Shown here in pieces: positions 7,547 through 7,822 of a stretch of DNA of 7,822 nt (position 1 is the stretch's first letter; each line of letters begins with the position of its first letter). Source of the stretch: Verrucomicrobiota bacterium (GTDB lineage Bacteria; Verrucomicrobiota; Verrucomicrobiia; Opitutales; UBA2995); assembly GCA_027297085.1 (NCBI GenBank), contig JAPUIL010000408.1, forward strand, positions 1 to 7,822, read 5' to 3'. Under the pieces are notes generated by a model. The model made no database searches. It was not told where the DNA came from and was given only the letters and a program-made list of their open reading frames with translations. Made by a program: the position numbers and the translations under genes.

Positions 7547-7728
7547 ATGAACAAACTCCTGGTTACTTTGACTACGTGGATAGTCCTGGGATTAGGCAAC
7601 TTGAACGGTAACGCCACCCCGAACATCGTCGTTTTTTCGGCCGATATTTTGGTTACGAGTGCCTTAACGTCGACGGAACAGACCCGGCTTTGATCCGCAC
7701 ACCTACTATAAGCCGCCTTGCCCGAGAA
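7547..7728 (+). pseudogene. Degraded 5' end of a second sulfatase gene
   Basis: From the ATG at 7547 the frame encodes a signal peptide (MNKLLVTLTTWIVLGLG, then NGNA) followed by TPNIVVFSAD, the typical start of a mature sulfatase. Here the metal-binding Asp pair should follow, but it reads Asp-Ile, and this frame soon stops at TGA 7691-7693. In the next frame, from 7651, the sulfatase pattern continues: GYECLNVDGTDP, then ALIRTPTISRLARE, matching the conserved region after the Asp pair. A net one-base deletion around 7643-7652 explains the switch. Similarity ends after ARE at 7728, before any formylglycine motif, and the second frame stops at TGA 7813-7815. A normal gene would run over 400 codons more. 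It is divergent from the intact sulfatase, 135 bases apart. No ribosome binding site precedes the ATG. A sequencing error could explain the shift but not the loss of the rest. Confidence 0.8.
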
Positions 7729-7822
7729 AGGTATGGGGTCAGTCCTGAATGGCACTCGGTTAAGAGGGGTGGGAGAATGTGCAGTCCGCTTCTTTTCGAG
7801 AGGGTCAAACCTTGAATCCCGC
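7729..7822 (+). repeat. Repeat-like or mobile-element sequence interrupting the sulfatase pseudogene
   Basis: Sulfatase similarity ends at 7728 and a different sequence begins. It opens with AGGTATGGGGTCAGTCCT and contains GGGTCAGTCCTGAAT (7736-7750) and, 66 bases later, GGGTCAAACCTTGAAT (7802-7817), which runs into the window edge. I recall GGGGTCAGTCCTTGAAT-like strings as flanks of dispersed repeats and IS200/REP-type Y1 transposase elements in environmental genomes, but cannot verify this here. GCAC (7752-7755) and GTGC (7779-7782) could form a small stem. No transposase gene lies within the window; one may follow to the right. Confidence 0.35.

Noticed and set aside
7528..7755. 75-codon minus-strand frame at the right end
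   Set aside because: Antisense to the sulfatase pseudogene, which explains the sequence better.

Overview
The window looks like a piece of chromosome from a Gram-negative, polysaccharide-degrading bacterium, probably of the Planctomycetota/Verrucomicrobiota/Lentisphaerota group. The reasons are an exported iduronate-2-sulfatase-type sulfatase, a second degraded sulfatase, a membrane-anchored DUF255 (YyaL-type) protein, DUF2784 and MFIGH-type membrane proteins, and wide gene spacing. The phylum is an inference from gene content; there is no rRNA or other phylogenetic marker here.

Layout. (1) 1-1382 (+): the 3' part of a large protein open at the left edge, with a probable alpha-helical toroid and a C-terminal beta-rich domain. 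(2) 1383-1481: a short spacer with heptamer repeats and small dyads. (3) 1482-1889 (+): a DUF2784 membrane protein. (4) 1890-2352: a 463-base stretch without a convincing gene, whose last 100 bases can fold into mutually exclusive hairpins. (5) 2353-3024 (+): a multi-pass membrane protein with conserved His/Asp residues. (6) 3025-3111: a convergent gap with a small dyad. (7) 3112-5727 (-): an 871-residue, membrane-anchored DUF255 thioredoxin/toroid protein fused to a C-terminal DsbD-N-like domain with its own Cys pair. (8) 5912-7411 (-): an exported sulfatase whose modification motif reads C-G-S-S-R. (9) 7547-7728 (+): the 5' end of another sulfatase gene, frameshifted and cut off. (10) 7729-7822: sequence that no longer resembles a sulfatase and carries two copies of a GGGTCAnnCCT(T)GAAT motif, suggesting that a repeat or mobile element ended the gene.

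How the genes fit together. The sulfatase and probably the left-edge protein suit breakdown of sulfated or uronic-acid-rich polysaccharides in the periplasm. The DUF255-DsbD fusion would sit at the inner membrane facing the periplasm and suggests thiol-disulfide chemistry there; a link to sulfatase folding or maturation is speculation from adjacency. The two small membrane proteins have no evident link to the rest. The most noteworthy items are the DUF255-DsbD fusion, the atypical sulfatase motif, the sulfatase pseudogene with its repeat-like junction, and the potentially switching leader before 2353. No CRISPR array, tRNA, rRNA or complete transposase gene was seen.
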